A stretch of 64,000 bases of DNA from Agromyces sp. NDB4Y10 (GCF_001620055.1 NZ_LQGY01000040.1:1-64000); one strand, 5' to 3'. Shown: positions 51,879 to 60,728, counted from the first letter of the stretch. Translations and numbers: made by a program. The notes: generated by a model from the sequence alone, not told the origin.

Positions 51879-53981
51879 TCAGAACAGCATGGTGGGTGAT
51901 GCCGCCGCAAGGCCGGAGGAGGGGGCGGCGGTTCGCCTCGGGGCCGTCGATGCCACCCCGCCCGTCACGACGTCTTCACGGCCGCGCTCGAGCCGGTGCG
52001 CGCGGAGCAACGGCCGCATCCGCTCGGCCAGCCAGGCACGGTACTCCTTCGGCGCATAGGCGCTCGCCCCCGGGTACATGGCGCGATAGCGGTCGACGAG
52101 ATCCGGGTGCTCGCGCGCGAGCCACGAGAAGAACCACGGCTTGACCGACCCCCGCAGGTGCAGCGCCGAGTAGACGAGCCTCGTGGCGCCGGCCGCCTTC
52201 GCCCGGCGGACCGCCTCATCGAGGTGGGCTCGCGTGTCGGTCAGGTACGGCAGGATCGGCATCAGGAACACCGAGCAGTCGAAGCCCGCCTCACGCGCCG
52301 CCGTGACCGTCGCCAGCCGTGCCGCAGTCGTCGGCGTGCCCGGCTCGATCGACCGCTGCACCTCGTCGTCGTACACGGCGATCGACATCGCCAGGTCGAT
52401 GGGCACATGCTCGCGCGCCGCCTGCAGCAGCGGCAGGTCGCGCCGCAGCAGCGTGCCCTTGGTGAGGATGCTGAACGGCGTGCCGCTCGATGCGAGCCCG
52501 TCGATGATGCCCGGCATGAGCGAGTACCGCCCCTCGGCACGCTGGTAGGGGTCGGTGTTGGTGCCGAGCGCGACCGGTTCGTGCTGCCACGACGGCCGCA
52601 CGAGCTCGCGCTGCAGCACCTCGGCGACGTTGACCTTGACGATGATCTCGCGATCGAAGTCATCGCCCGCGTCGAGGTCGAGGTACTCGTGCGTCGGCCG
52701 GGCGAAGCAGTTATGGCTCACGACTCCGTTCGCGATGAAGTCGCCAGTACTCGTCGTGATGTCGAGCAGGTCGAGTTCCGCCCCGAGCGGTTCGACGGAC
52801 ATCACCCTCAGGTCGGCATGGGTCTTGACGGTCGATCCGATGATCCCGCGCTTCCGCGAGATGGCAGGCTGCGTCATCCCGAAGAAGCGCTGGCGTGACG
52901 GTAGGCCTCCTCGAAGCCGGACCGAGTACACCCCGTTCGGCGCGGGCCCCCCCAGGACGGCATCGAAGCCGAGCTCGGCCAACGCGAGGACGGTCGCCTC
53001 CAGCATCGTCTGGTTGCTGTTCGAGATCTGGACGATCCCGCGCGAGTTGGATCCCTCCGCGTCGAAGATGCCGGCCAGAAAGCCGGCGCGCCACGCGGCT
53101 GAGGGATCGGCCGGCCAGGCGATCAGGGCGCTGATCTGCTGGTAGTGCTGCCGACTGCTGGTTCGGATCGCGCGCATCGGCCGGCGATTCGTCGCCCCTG
53201 TGGAGAACACGAACTCGGTGGTCCTCACGCCGAAGTGGCTGAGATACGCCCCGGTGCGCTCGAGCGCCTCGTCATCGCAGAGCGCGAGGCGGAATCGGTA
53301 TGCCCGGTACGTCTTGTCGCTCTTGCCGGTTCGCGGATAGTCGCGTTCCAACATCATTCCGTCACCGCGCACCATGCCGGTCAGGTATCCCAGCCGGTAC
53401 TCGTCTGAAACGTGATCCGCGAATTGCGGCGAGGGGCCCACCCCGAACCCGATGAGCGAGTTCCCGGTGGTCAGGTGCGGTCGCCGATCAGTCCCGTTCA
53501 TTGCGCCGGTCACGTACTTCCAGCCGCGTTCAGTGAGGAATCGGTGATCGCCGCTCGCCACGATCGTCGTCCCGTCCGCGAGGCGGATGCGGTAGGCGGG
53601 CTTGCGCGTCGACCACTTCGCCAGCACGGTCGATGGGGTGTACTTGCGGTATCGACCCACACGAGTCGTTCCCACCAGGACGTCGCCGACCTCGACATCG
53701 CGCAGCGGTCGGTTCGATCCGTCGGCGAGGGTGATCGACGTGTCGGGGTCCAGGCAGTAGGCGCATGCGTGCTGGCAGCCCCGGTAGGGGTTGATGGTCC
53801 AGCCGAACGGCACGTAGGACTGGCCGGGCACCTTGTTCAGCGCCGACTTGGCCAGCACCTCGTGGAACGTGACCCCGGCGAACTCCGGCGTCTGCACCGA
53901 CCTCACCAGGTTGTTCAGGCGCGCGAGGCCCGGCAGCGTGCCCTGCTGCTCGACGCCGAGCTCCTGCGTGTTCCACCTCAC
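51879..53981 (-). CDS. Rv2578c-type radical SAM protein interrupted by an intein
   Basis: 700 residues as translated. Host sequence: GQSYVPFGWTINPYRGCQHACAY, then, after a 349-residue insertion, CFARPTHEYLDLDAG. The joined product would carry the [4Fe-4S]-binding Cys-x3-Cys-x2-Cys (CQHACAYC), followed by EPVALGTNTDPYQ and DYxxTRAHLDEAV-like radical SAM barrel features; unspliced, the third cysteine is the first residue of the intein. Mature length 351 residues, as expected for the family. The start is GTG 53981 (VRWNTQELG); GTG 53999 falls within a LexA box. Function unproven; related to DNA repair genes by regulation. C-terminal 40 residues look poorly conserved. Confidence 0.9.
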   Translation of the reverse strand: MRWNTQELGVEQQGTLPGLARLNNLVRSVQTPEFAGVTFHEVLAKSALNKVPGQSYVPFGWTINPYRGCQHACAYCLDPDTSITLADGSNRPLRDVEVGDVLVGTTRVGRYRKYTPSTVLAKWSTRKPAYRIRLADGTTIVASGDHRFLTERGWKYVTGAMNGTDRRPHLTTGNSLIGFGVGPSPQFADHVSDEYRLGYLTGMVRGDGMMLERDYPRTGKSDKTYRAYRFRLALCDDEALERTGAYLSHFGVRTTEFVFSTGATNRRPMRAIRTSSRQHYQQISALIAWPADPSAAWRAGFLAGIFDAEGSNSRGIVQISNSNQTMLEATVLALAELGFDAVLGGPAPNGVYSVRLRGGLPSRQRFFGMTQPAISRKRGIIGSTVKTHADLRVMSVEPLGAELDLLDITTSTGDFIANGVVSHNCFARPTHEYLDLDAGDDFDREIIVKVNVAEVLQRELVRPSWQHEPVALGTNTDPYQRAEGRYSLMPGIIDGLASSGTPFSILTKGTLLRRDLPLLQAAREHVPIDLAMSIAVYDDEVQRSIEPGTPTTAARLATVTAAREAGFDCSVFLMPILPYLTDTRAHLDEAVRRAKAAGATRLVYSALHLRGSVKPWFFSWLAREHPDLVDRYRAMYPGASAYAPKEYRAWLAERMRPLLRAHRLERGREDVVTGGVASTAPRRTAAPSSGLAAASPTMLF
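52710..53756 (-). mobile_element. Intein with LAGLIDADG homing endonuclease
   Basis: 349 residues from Cys1 (CLDPDTSITLADG, block A) to the terminal His-Asn (LDLLDITTSTGDFIANGVVSHN, blocks F/G), with Cys as +1 residue. Block B is GTTIVASGDHRFLTERG. Two LAGLIDADG-like helices, YLTGMVRGDG (acid Asp) and FLAGIFDAEGS (acid Asp/Glu), mark a two-motif homing endonuclease. All splice-junction residues (Cys1, block B His, penultimate His, Asn, Cys+1) are present, so protein splicing is likely functional. Confidence 0.92.
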
Positions 53982-53990
53982 CCAGCTATT

Positions 53991-54004
53991 CGAACACACG
54001 TTCG
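53991..54004. promoter_or_regulatory. LexA (SOS) box
   Basis: CGAACACACGTTCG fits the Gram-positive LexA consensus CGAAC-N4-GTTCG exactly and lies 10 bp upstream of the preferred start of the radical SAM gene. It is embedded in a larger TTCGAA-6-TTCGAA palindrome (53989-54006). Confidence 0.8.
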
Positions 54005-54015
54005 AACCGAGGGCA

Positions 54016-54052
54016 AGCGGATGCCGCGGCGCGCCGTGCTACGGCATCCGCT
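54016..54052. terminator. Hairpin between the ABC-F gene and the radical SAM gene
   Basis: AGCGGATGCCG pairs with CGGCATCCGCT (11 bp, 15-nt loop), 9 bp beyond the ABC-F stop codon on the minus strand. It contains the over-represented octamer. Confidence 0.6.
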
Positions 54053-54060
54053 CGAGTGTC

Positions 54061-55818
54061 CTACGTCGCGGCGAGCGCCCCGACCGGATGCGGGCGGAGC
54101 GCGAGCTCCTCCCCCTCCCACCGGCGACGAAGCCACCGGTCGTGACTCGCCACGAGCACCGCGCCGGGATACGCGCCGAGCGCCTCCTCCAGTTCGCCGG
54201 CCAGGGCCAGCGACAGGTGGTTCGTCGGCTCGTCGAGCAGGAACACGTGCGGCGGCGCGGCGATCACCAGCGCGAGCGCGAGCCGCCGCTGCTGCCCCAC
54301 CGACAACCGGCCCACGGGCCGATCGAGGTCGCGCGAGCCGATGAGCCCCAGGTCGGCGAGCGGCACGCGCTCGGCGCGCCGCTCCCCCAGCGCCCGCGCG
54401 TACAGCGCCCTCGGCGTGGCATCCGGATCGGCGAACCGCACGTCCTGCTCGAGCAGGCCGACGCGCAGCCCGCGGCGCCGGCGCACCGTGCCGCGATCCG
54501 GCGCGAGACGCCCCGCGAGCAGGGCGAGCAGGGTGGACTTGCCGGCGCCGTTCGCGCCCGTGATGAGCAGCCGCGTGAGCGGTCCGACCTGCAGCGCATC
54601 GAGCTCGAGACGCCCGTCGACCGCCACGCCCGACACCTGCAGCAGCTGCCCGTCGTCGCCCTCGAGCGCGTGCGACCCCGACGGGATGCCCGCGAACGCC
54701 ATCGGCGACGGCGGCCGGGCCACCTGCGTGCGCTCCAGCTCCGCGAGGCGCAGCTCGGCGTTCCGCACCCGCCGCGAGACCGCCTGCTCGACGTTCTCGC
54801 GCTTGAAGTGCTTCAGGAACTTGTCGTTGTCGCGCGCCGCACGACCGTGCGCGACGTCGCGGGCGCGCTCGGCGACCACGACCCGCAGCCGCCGCAACTC
54901 GGACTGCTCCTCGTCGTGCTGCCGCGCCCAGCGTGCGCGTTCCTCCGCGCGCACCGCCAGGTACTCGCTGAACGACCCGCCGAACACCGTGCCGACGGAT
55001 GCCGCGAGCACCGCCTCACGCGACCCGGCGCCCGCCGGGGCCGCCCCGGTTCGCGCGAGTGCCGCAGCACCCGCCCGCCCCGGATCCAGGTCGAGCAGGC
55101 CCGTCGCCACGCGGTCGAGGAACGCCCGGTCGTGACTGGCGAACACGACCGGTCCGCGCCACGCAAGGAGGCGCTCCTCGAGGAACCCGGCGGCGTCGTC
55201 GTCGAGGTGGTTCGTGGGCTCGTCGAGCAGGAGCGCATCCGGCGACGACAGTAGCAGCGCCGCGAGCGCGAACCGGCTGCGCTGACCGCCGGACAGCTCG
55301 CCGATGCGCCGGTCGCGACCGAGCCCGGCGAGCCCGAGTCCGTCGAGCAACTCGTCGCGGCGCCGCTCGACCGACCACACGTCGGCGCGCTCGGCCGCCT
55401 CGAGGGCGACGGCGTACCGGTCGGCCGCACGGGCGGCTGCGGCATCCGTCGACTCGGACTCGGGCGCCGACAGCGCCGAAGCCGCGGCGTCGAGTTCGAC
55501 CTCGATCGCCCGCACGTCGGCGACGGATGCCTCGAGCACCTCGTCGACGCGGTCCGCCGGGTCGAACGGCAGCTCCTGGAAGAGCAGGCCCGTGCGCGGC
55601 GGCCGGGCGATGCGCCCGCCGACGACGGCGCCCGGGAGGACGTCGCCCGCGATGACGCGCAGCAGGGTGGACTTGCCCGCGCCGTTCTCGCCGATGAGCC
55701 CCAGGCGACGGCCCGGGGCGACGGTGAGATCGAGGTCGGACAGCACACGACGATCGCCGAACGCGACCGAGAGGCCGTCGACGCGGAGGTGGGATGAGTG
55801 GGAATGGGTGACTGACAT
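54061..55818 (-). CDS. ABC-F type ATPase (two nucleotide-binding domains, no membrane part)
   Basis: 585 residues from the ATG at 55818. Domain 1: GLIGENGAGKSTLL (43-56), GELSGGQRSRFALAALLLSSPDALLLDEPTNHLD. The linker has ERARWARQHDEEQSELRRLRVVVAERARDVAHGRAARDNDKFLKHFKREN, the long helical hairpin typical of ABC-F proteins. Domain 2: LITGANGAGKSTLLALLAG, RLSVGQQRRLALALVIAAPPHVFLLDEPTNHLS. ABC-F proteins act on the ribosome (antibiotic protection or translation factors such as EttA). The gene has a long structured leader. An open frame back to 55995 would add 59 residues. Confidence 0.9.
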   Translation of the reverse strand: MSVTHSHSSHLRVDGLSVAFGDRRVLSDLDLTVAPGRRLGLIGENGAGKSTLLRVIAGDVLPGAVVGGRIARPPRTGLLFQELPFDPADRVDEVLEASVADVRAIEVELDAAASALSAPESESTDAAAARAADRYAVALEAAERADVWSVERRRDELLDGLGLAGLGRDRRIGELSGGQRSRFALAALLLSSPDALLLDEPTNHLDDDAAGFLEERLLAWRGPVVFASHDRAFLDRVATGLLDLDPGRAGAAALARTGAAPAGAGSREAVLAASVGTVFGGSFSEYLAVRAEERARWARQHDEEQSELRRLRVVVAERARDVAHGRAARDNDKFLKHFKRENVEQAVSRRVRNAELRLAELERTQVARPPSPMAFAGIPSGSHALEGDDGQLLQVSGVAVDGRLELDALQVGPLTRLLITGANGAGKSTLLALLAGRLAPDRGTVRRRRGLRVGLLEQDVRFADPDATPRALYARALGERRAERVPLADLGLIGSRDLDRPVGRLSVGQQRRLALALVIAAPPHVFLLDEPTNHLSLALAGELEEALGAYPGAVLVASHDRWLRRRWEGEELALRPHPVGALAAT

Positions 55819-56032
55819 GAGGCGGAGCCCCTTCGCGAGGAGGCTCCCGGGCCGTCGGCGTGCGAACGCGCGCTTCAGCGGGCGCGGACGACGCGTCGGA
55901 CACGGCCCGACGTCACGCGTGGACGGCGACGACGGCCCGGGAGCGGGTGATGGATCCCGCCGGGCATCTGCCGTCGCCTGGGTGCGCGCGAACACTGTCG
56001 CGATCAGTGGAAGGAGCGCACCCCGGTGTCAA
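55819..56032 (-). promoter_or_regulatory. Promoter and structured leader of the ABC-F gene
   Basis: On the minus strand TTGACA (56027-56032) is followed by 18 nt and ACTGAT (56003-56008), then 7 nt and GTG 55995. A 30-codon Arg-rich frame starts at ATG 55967 (MPGGIHHPLPGRRRR..., stop before the ABC-F start). Two pairings are possible: a 15-bp arm pair GCTCCCGGGCCGTCG (55930-55944 with 55843-55857), and a hairpin 55824-55847 that buries the AAGGGG ribosome site of the ABC-F ATG. They share arm 55843-55847, so they are mutually exclusive, as in attenuators of antibiotic-resistance ABC-F genes. Confidence 0.6.
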
Positions 56033-56100
56033 CGGCGCCTCGGGCGCGGGACGATGGGATGTGCTCACTTCATAGCGGGGTCGACTGTAGCAGACCCGCG

Positions 56101-56205
56101 CGGGTTGGTCGAGGTTTGGCTTGGGGGGGTCTCGATACGGGCGCTTCGCGTCCTACTCGACCAGCGGGCGCTTCGCGTCCTACTCGACCAGCGGGGCGCT
56201 GCGCG
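56101..56205. repeat. REP-like intergenic element with 27-bp direct repeats
   Basis: GGGCGCTTCGCGTCCTACTC followed by GACCAGC occurs twice, 27 bp apart (from 56138 and 56165), and a degenerate third copy follows (GGGGCGCTGCGCGCTACTTG). Upstream, GGTTGGTCGAGG (56103-56114) is inverted relative to CTCGACCAG. Similar motifs (CTCGATACG...CTACTCGACCAGC) are the common dispersed repeat of Microbacteriaceae genomes. It fills the space between the ABC-F promoter and the mqo stop codon. Confidence 0.6.
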
Positions 56206-57705
56206 CTACTTGGCGACGAGCGCCGTGCTCGGGGTGAGCTGCAGCACGGCCGCGGTGCGCGCGAGCGATTCCGCCGCCGCCTCCGGGTCGTCGGAGAGGT
56301 TCGTGCCGAGCGACGGGATCATCTCGCGCAGCTTCGGCTCCCACTCGCCCATGCGGTCGGGGAAGCACTTGCCCATGACCTCGAGCATGATCGGCACCGA
56401 CACCGAGGCCCCCGGCGACGCACCCAGCAGGCCGGCGATCGTGCCGTCGGCGCCCGAGATCACCTCGGTGCCGAACTGCAGGATGCCGCCCTTCTCCGGG
56501 TCCTTCTTCATGACCTGCACGCGCTGGCCGGCCGTGATGAGCTCCCAGTCCTCGGTCTTCGCCGTGGGCATGAACTCGCGCAGCGCCGCCATCTTCTTCT
56601 CGCGCGAGGCGAGCAGCTCGGAGATGAGGTACTTCACGAGGTCGAAGTTGCGCAGGCCCACCTGCAGCATCGGCCCGAGGTTGTGGGTGCGGATGGAGAA
56701 CGGCAGGTCGAACCACGTGCTCGTCTTGAGGAACTTCGGCGTGAAGCCCGCGTAGGGCCCGAACAGCAGCGACGTCTCACCGTCGACCACTCGGGTGTCG
56801 AGGTGCGGCACCGACATCGGCGGGGCGCCGACGGCGGCCTTGCCGTAGACCTTCGCCTGGTGCTGCGCCACGAGCTTCGGGTTGGTGGTCCGGAGGAACT
56901 GGCCCGAGATCGGGAAGCCGCCGTAGCCGCGGATCTCGGGGATGCCCGAGTGCTGCAGGAGCGCGAGCGCCCCGCCCCCCGCGCCGACGAACACGAACCG
57001 CGCGCGCACGGTGTGCACGTTGCCGCCCACGAGGTTGCGGACGCGGATCCGCCACGTGCCGTCCTCCTGGCGCTTCAGCCACGTCACCTGGTGATCGGTG
57101 CGGATCGACGCCCCGCGCGACTCGAGGTCGCGCATGAGCTGCACGGTGAGTGCGCCGTAGTCGACGTCCGTTCCGGACTCGATGCGGGTCGCCGCGACCT
57201 TCGCCTTGGGGTTGCGCTTCTTGGCGAGCAACGGCGCCCACTCGGCGATCGTGTCGAGGTCCTCCGTGTACTCCATGCCGGCGAACAGCGGCTGGCCCTC
57301 GAGCGCCTTGACGCGCTTCTTCAGGTATTCGACGTTGGCCTTGCCGCGCACGAACGTCATGTGCGGGGTGGAGTTGATGAAGCTGCGAGGCTCGGGCAGC
57401 GAGCCGTCTTCGACGAGGTGGGCCCAGTACTGCCGGCTCACCTGGAACTGCTCGTTGATCTGCACGGCCTTCGCGGCGCTCACGCTGCCGTCGGGCGCCT
57501 CAGGCATGTAGTTCAACTCGCACAGCGCCGCGTGGCCGGTGCCCGCGTTGTTCCAGGGGTTCGACGACTCCTGCGCCACGCGACCCAGCCGCTCGTAGAC
57601 GCGGATGCTCCAATCGGGCTGCAGCCTCGAGAGCAGGGAGCCGAGCGTAGCGCTCATGATGCCCCCGCCGATCAGCACGACGTCGACGGTCTCCTCGGAA
57701 GTCAC
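56206..57705 (-). CDS. mqo: Malate:quinone oxidoreductase
   Basis: Oxidises malate to oxaloacetate and reduces the membrane quinone pool, bypassing NAD-dependent malate dehydrogenase. 499 residues: FAD-binding DVVLIGGGIMSATLGSLL at residues 7-24, the typical SNPWNNAGTGHAALCELNYMPE, NLGPMLQVGLRNFDLVKYL, QRVQVMKKDPEKGGILQFGTEV and GLLGASPGASVSVPIMLEV. Start is GTG 57705 because a -10 box TACACT (57713-57718) stands exactly 7 nt upstream (leaderless). No close operon neighbour. Confidence 0.96.
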   Translation of the reverse strand: MTSEETVDVVLIGGGIMSATLGSLLSRLQPDWSIRVYERLGRVAQESSNPWNNAGTGHAALCELNYMPEAPDGSVSAAKAVQINEQFQVSRQYWAHLVEDGSLPEPRSFINSTPHMTFVRGKANVEYLKKRVKALEGQPLFAGMEYTEDLDTIAEWAPLLAKKRNPKAKVAATRIESGTDVDYGALTVQLMRDLESRGASIRTDHQVTWLKRQEDGTWRIRVRNLVGGNVHTVRARFVFVGAGGGALALLQHSGIPEIRGYGGFPISGQFLRTTNPKLVAQHQAKVYGKAAVGAPPMSVPHLDTRVVDGETSLLFGPYAGFTPKFLKTSTWFDLPFSIRTHNLGPMLQVGLRNFDLVKYLISELLASREKKMAALREFMPTAKTEDWELITAGQRVQVMKKDPEKGGILQFGTEVISGADGTIAGLLGASPGASVSVPIMLEVMGKCFPDRMGEWEPKLREMIPSLGTNLSDDPEAAAESLARTAAVLQLTPSTALVAK

Positions 57706-57712
57706 GGGTTCC

Positions 57713-57718
57713 AGTGTA
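57713..57718 (-). promoter_or_regulatory. -10 box of mqo
   Basis: TACACT followed by GGAACCC and the GTG start at 57705. Fixes the start against the longer frame to 58005. Confidence 0.5.
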
Positions 57719-57780
57719 AGTGGGCGCGGATGTGTGCTTCGACCAGGTGGTCGTCCGTGACGAACGGATGCCGCACAACG

Positions 57781-57823
57781 GCCGACCGGCCCGCCCCGCG
57801 CGATGCGGGACGGGCCGGTCGGC
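57781..57823. terminator. Hairpin terminator after the first LAXTG gene
   Basis: 19-nt arms with one mismatch (57781-57799 with 57805-57823), loop GCGAT. The arms contain CGGCCCG and CCCGC, as does the hairpin behind the neighbouring paralogue at 58560, so both genes carry the same terminator type. Confidence 0.7.
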
Positions 57824-57838
57824 CGTGATGCGGACGGA

Positions 57839-58381
57839 TCAGCGACGCTTCGCCGCCGCGATGCGCGGCGCGGCGATCGCGCCACCGAGCGCCATCGCGC
57901 CGAGGCCGGCGAAGAGCAGCCAGCCGTTGTCGAAGCCGGTCTCGGCGAGCTGCTCGCCGCCGCCCTTCGGCGCCTCGGAGTGCTTGCCGCCACCGTCACC
58001 GCCACCGGCCGGGTCGGTGTGGACCGGCGTCGTCGGCGGGGTCGTGTGGGTCTGCTCCTTCTCGTACGCGAACGAGTAGTGGCTGACGTCCTTCGTCGAC
58101 GAGTGCGTGATCTCGAGGGACTTCACGGGCGGGTCCACGGTGACGTACTCGGGCCCGAGACCCTGGTTCGCCGAGCCTGCCTTCACGCAGTACTCGGTGA
58201 TGAGGTATCCCTCGGGGGCCGTGATGGTCACCGACGAGACGTCGCCCTGGGTGTCGATCTTGCCCGAGTCCAGGCCGGCGCAGACCTGGTCGTTCTGAGC
58301 GGCGTAGGCGGGCGCGGTGGAGAATGCGACCGCCCCGCCGGCGAGCAGCAGGGCAGCAGCGAACAGACGGGTTGACTTCAT
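57839..58381 (-). CDS. LAXTG-anchored surface protein, paralogue 1
   Basis: 180 residues: signal peptide MKSTRLFAAALLLAGGAVAFSTAPAYA, a domain of about 90 residues with two Cys (VCAGLDSG, TEYCVKAGSANQGLGPEYVTVDPP), a Gly/Pro-rich linker, then LAETG with a hydrophobic helix and the basic tail IAAAKRR. LAETG is a class E sortase-type signal. It is a tandem paralogue of the gene at 58606. A palindrome and a TAGGCT -10 box lie about 100 bp upstream, giving a 5' leader of about 100 nt. Confidence 0.85.
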   Translation of the reverse strand: MKSTRLFAAALLLAGGAVAFSTAPAYAAQNDQVCAGLDSGKIDTQGDVSSVTITAPEGYLITEYCVKAGSANQGLGPEYVTVDPPVKSLEITHSSTKDVSHYSFAYEKEQTHTTPPTTPVHTDPAGGGDGGGKHSEAPKGGGEQLAETGFDNGWLLFAGLGAMALGGAIAAPRIAAAKRR

Positions 58382-58484
58382 GAGGGGCTCCTGGCGGGTG
58401 ACGGGTACTCGGATTTGTCGGCCAGTGGGCAGGGTGAGACCGGCGGCTGGGGAGTCCGCCGATCACCATTGGACGGTTGCGCTC

Positions 58485-58490
58485 AGCCTA
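58485..58490 (-). promoter_or_regulatory. -10 box of LAXTG paralogue 1
   Basis: TAGGCT on the minus strand directly after the 20-bp palindrome. Paralogue 2 has an identical TAGGCT followed by GAGC at 59379-59384, without the palindrome. Confidence 0.45.
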
Positions 58491-58492
58491 GG

Positions 58493-58512
58493 TGTCCTCA
58501 CAAATGAGGACA
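58493..58512. promoter_or_regulatory. 20-bp perfect palindrome overlapping the promoter of LAXTG paralogue 1
   Basis: TGTCCTCACAAATGAGGACA: perfect 8-bp arms around CAAA, ending 2 bp from the -10 box. It matches the palindrome at 16446 at 19 of 20 positions when read in the opposite orientation. Its position over the -35 region suggests repression by a dimeric regulator. Confidence 0.7.
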
Positions 58513-58559
58513 GCCCCCAGAAAGGGAGGCAGACCGCCGCTTGCCGGTCGCGGATGCGA

Positions 58560-58592
58560 AACGGCCCGCCCCGCGGAGCGGGACGGGCCGTT
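58560..58592. terminator. Hairpin terminator after LAXTG paralogue 2
   Basis: AACGGCCCG and CCCGC pair with GCGGG and CGGGCCGTT around GGA (one unpaired base on each side), 14 bp after the stop of the 58606 gene. Confidence 0.7.
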
Positions 58593-58605
58593 GTGAGAAG
58601 TCGGG

Positions 58606-59265
58606 TCAGCGACGCTTGGCCGCGACGATGCGCGTGGCTGCGAGGCCGCCGCCCAGGACGATCGCGCCGAAGCCCGCGAAGAGGAGCCAGCCGTTCTCGA
58701 AGCCGGTCGCCGCCAGCTGCGCCTTCGTCTCGGTGGCCTCGCCGCCGCCGACCGGGTCGGTCTCGCCGTCACCGCCGCCGATCGGGTCGGTCTCCCCGTC
58801 GATCGGCTCGCCGACGACCGGCTCGCCGTCGCCGTCGCCGCCGCCCACGGGGTCGCCGTCACCGTCGCCGCCACCCACCGGGTCGCCGCCACCCGCCGGG
58901 TCGCCGTCGCCCGGCGTCGCCGGCGGCATGGTCTCGGTGACCTCGACGTACGCGACCGAGTAGTGGCTGATGTCCTTGCCGGAGCTGTGGCGGAAGGTGA
59001 CCGACTCGGCGTAGGGGTCGAGCGTGATCAGCTCGGGCCCGAGGCCCTGCTTGGCCGAACCGGCCTTCACGCAGATCTGGGCGATCAGCTGCCCCTCGGG
59101 GGCGACCGCGGTCCACTCCTTCTCGCCGTTCGCGGAGAGGTGGCCGGTGTCGAATTCGGGGCAGACGTTGGTGCCGTCGGGGGTGGCGTAGGCCGGGGCG
59201 GCGGTGAATGCGACGGCGCCGGCAGCGAGGATCAGGGCAGCAGCGAACGCACGGGGTGACTTCAT
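58606..59265 (-). CDS. LAXTG-anchored surface protein, paralogue 2
   Basis: 219 residues: signal peptide MKSPRAFAAALILAAGAVAF..., two-Cys domain (NVCPEFDTG, AQICVKAGSAKQGLGPELITLDPYAES), a low-complexity repeat linker (GGGDPVGGGDGDGDPVGGG..., acid-rich) and the LAATG sorting signal with helix and tail RIVAAKRR. It shares the domain layout, the CVKAGSA-Q-GLGPE segment and the end with paralogue 1, so the two arose by tandem duplication. Their separate promoters (TAGGCT boxes) allow independent control. The longer acidic linker here probably extends the domain away from the wall. Confidence 0.85.
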   Translation of the reverse strand: MKSPRAFAAALILAAGAVAFTAAPAYATPDGTNVCPEFDTGHLSANGEKEWTAVAPEGQLIAQICVKAGSAKQGLGPELITLDPYAESVTFRHSSGKDISHYSVAYVEVTETMPPATPGDGDPAGGGDPVGGGDGDGDPVGGGDGDGEPVVGEPIDGETDPIGGGDGETDPVGGGEATETKAQLAATGFENGWLLFAGFGAIVLGGGLAATRIVAAKRR

Positions 59266-59460
59266 GGAAGGGGGCTCCTGGGGGGAAGTGGGTGTTCGGT
59301 TACGGAGTCGACCGGGCGCGTGGGCAGGGTCGAACGGCGGGTGGGAAGGCCGCCGATCACCACGTCAGGGTCATGCTCAGCCTAGGGCTCGCGCGAAGCG
59401 GAGAGATATGCCCTGAACGGAGTCCGACCGGGCGTCTCGATCACGATTCGGTCACGGCAC

Positions 59461-59512
59461 GCGAACGCCCCGGGCGCGGCATCCGTCTGCCTCGCCCGGG
59501 GCGTGAGTTCGC
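59461..59512. terminator. Terminator of asd
   Basis: ACGCCCCGGGCG pairs with CGCCCGGGGCGT (12 bp), flanked by GCGAAC/GTTCGC, just beyond the asd stop at 59519. Confidence 0.7.
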
Positions 59513-59518
59513 GGGTCG

Positions 59519-60601
<1,083 letters not shown>

Positions 60602-60685
60602 TCAGGAGTTCGTCCGGGCGTCCGCCGAGAGCGGGGCGCTCGGTCCTGATCTGGCAGCCTTCTCCTCAAATCCGGCAGTCGTTCG

Positions 60686-60722
60686 ACGGATGCCGCGCGG
60701 GACGCCGCGTCGCGGCATCCGT
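60686..60722. terminator. Hairpin between lysC and asd
   Basis: ACGGATGCCGCG pairs with CGCGGCATCCGT (12 bp) around a 13-nt loop, 7 bp after the lysC stop. It may terminate part of the lysC transcripts or separate the two genes. Confidence 0.6.
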
Positions 60723-60728
60723 TCGCGA

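Noticed and set aside
55819-55995. 59-residue N-terminal extension of the ABC-F protein
   Set aside because: Open frame and leaderless-type GTG exist, but ABC-F proteins begin with the ATPase domain and the region is a structured leader. Kept as leader, with the alternative stated.
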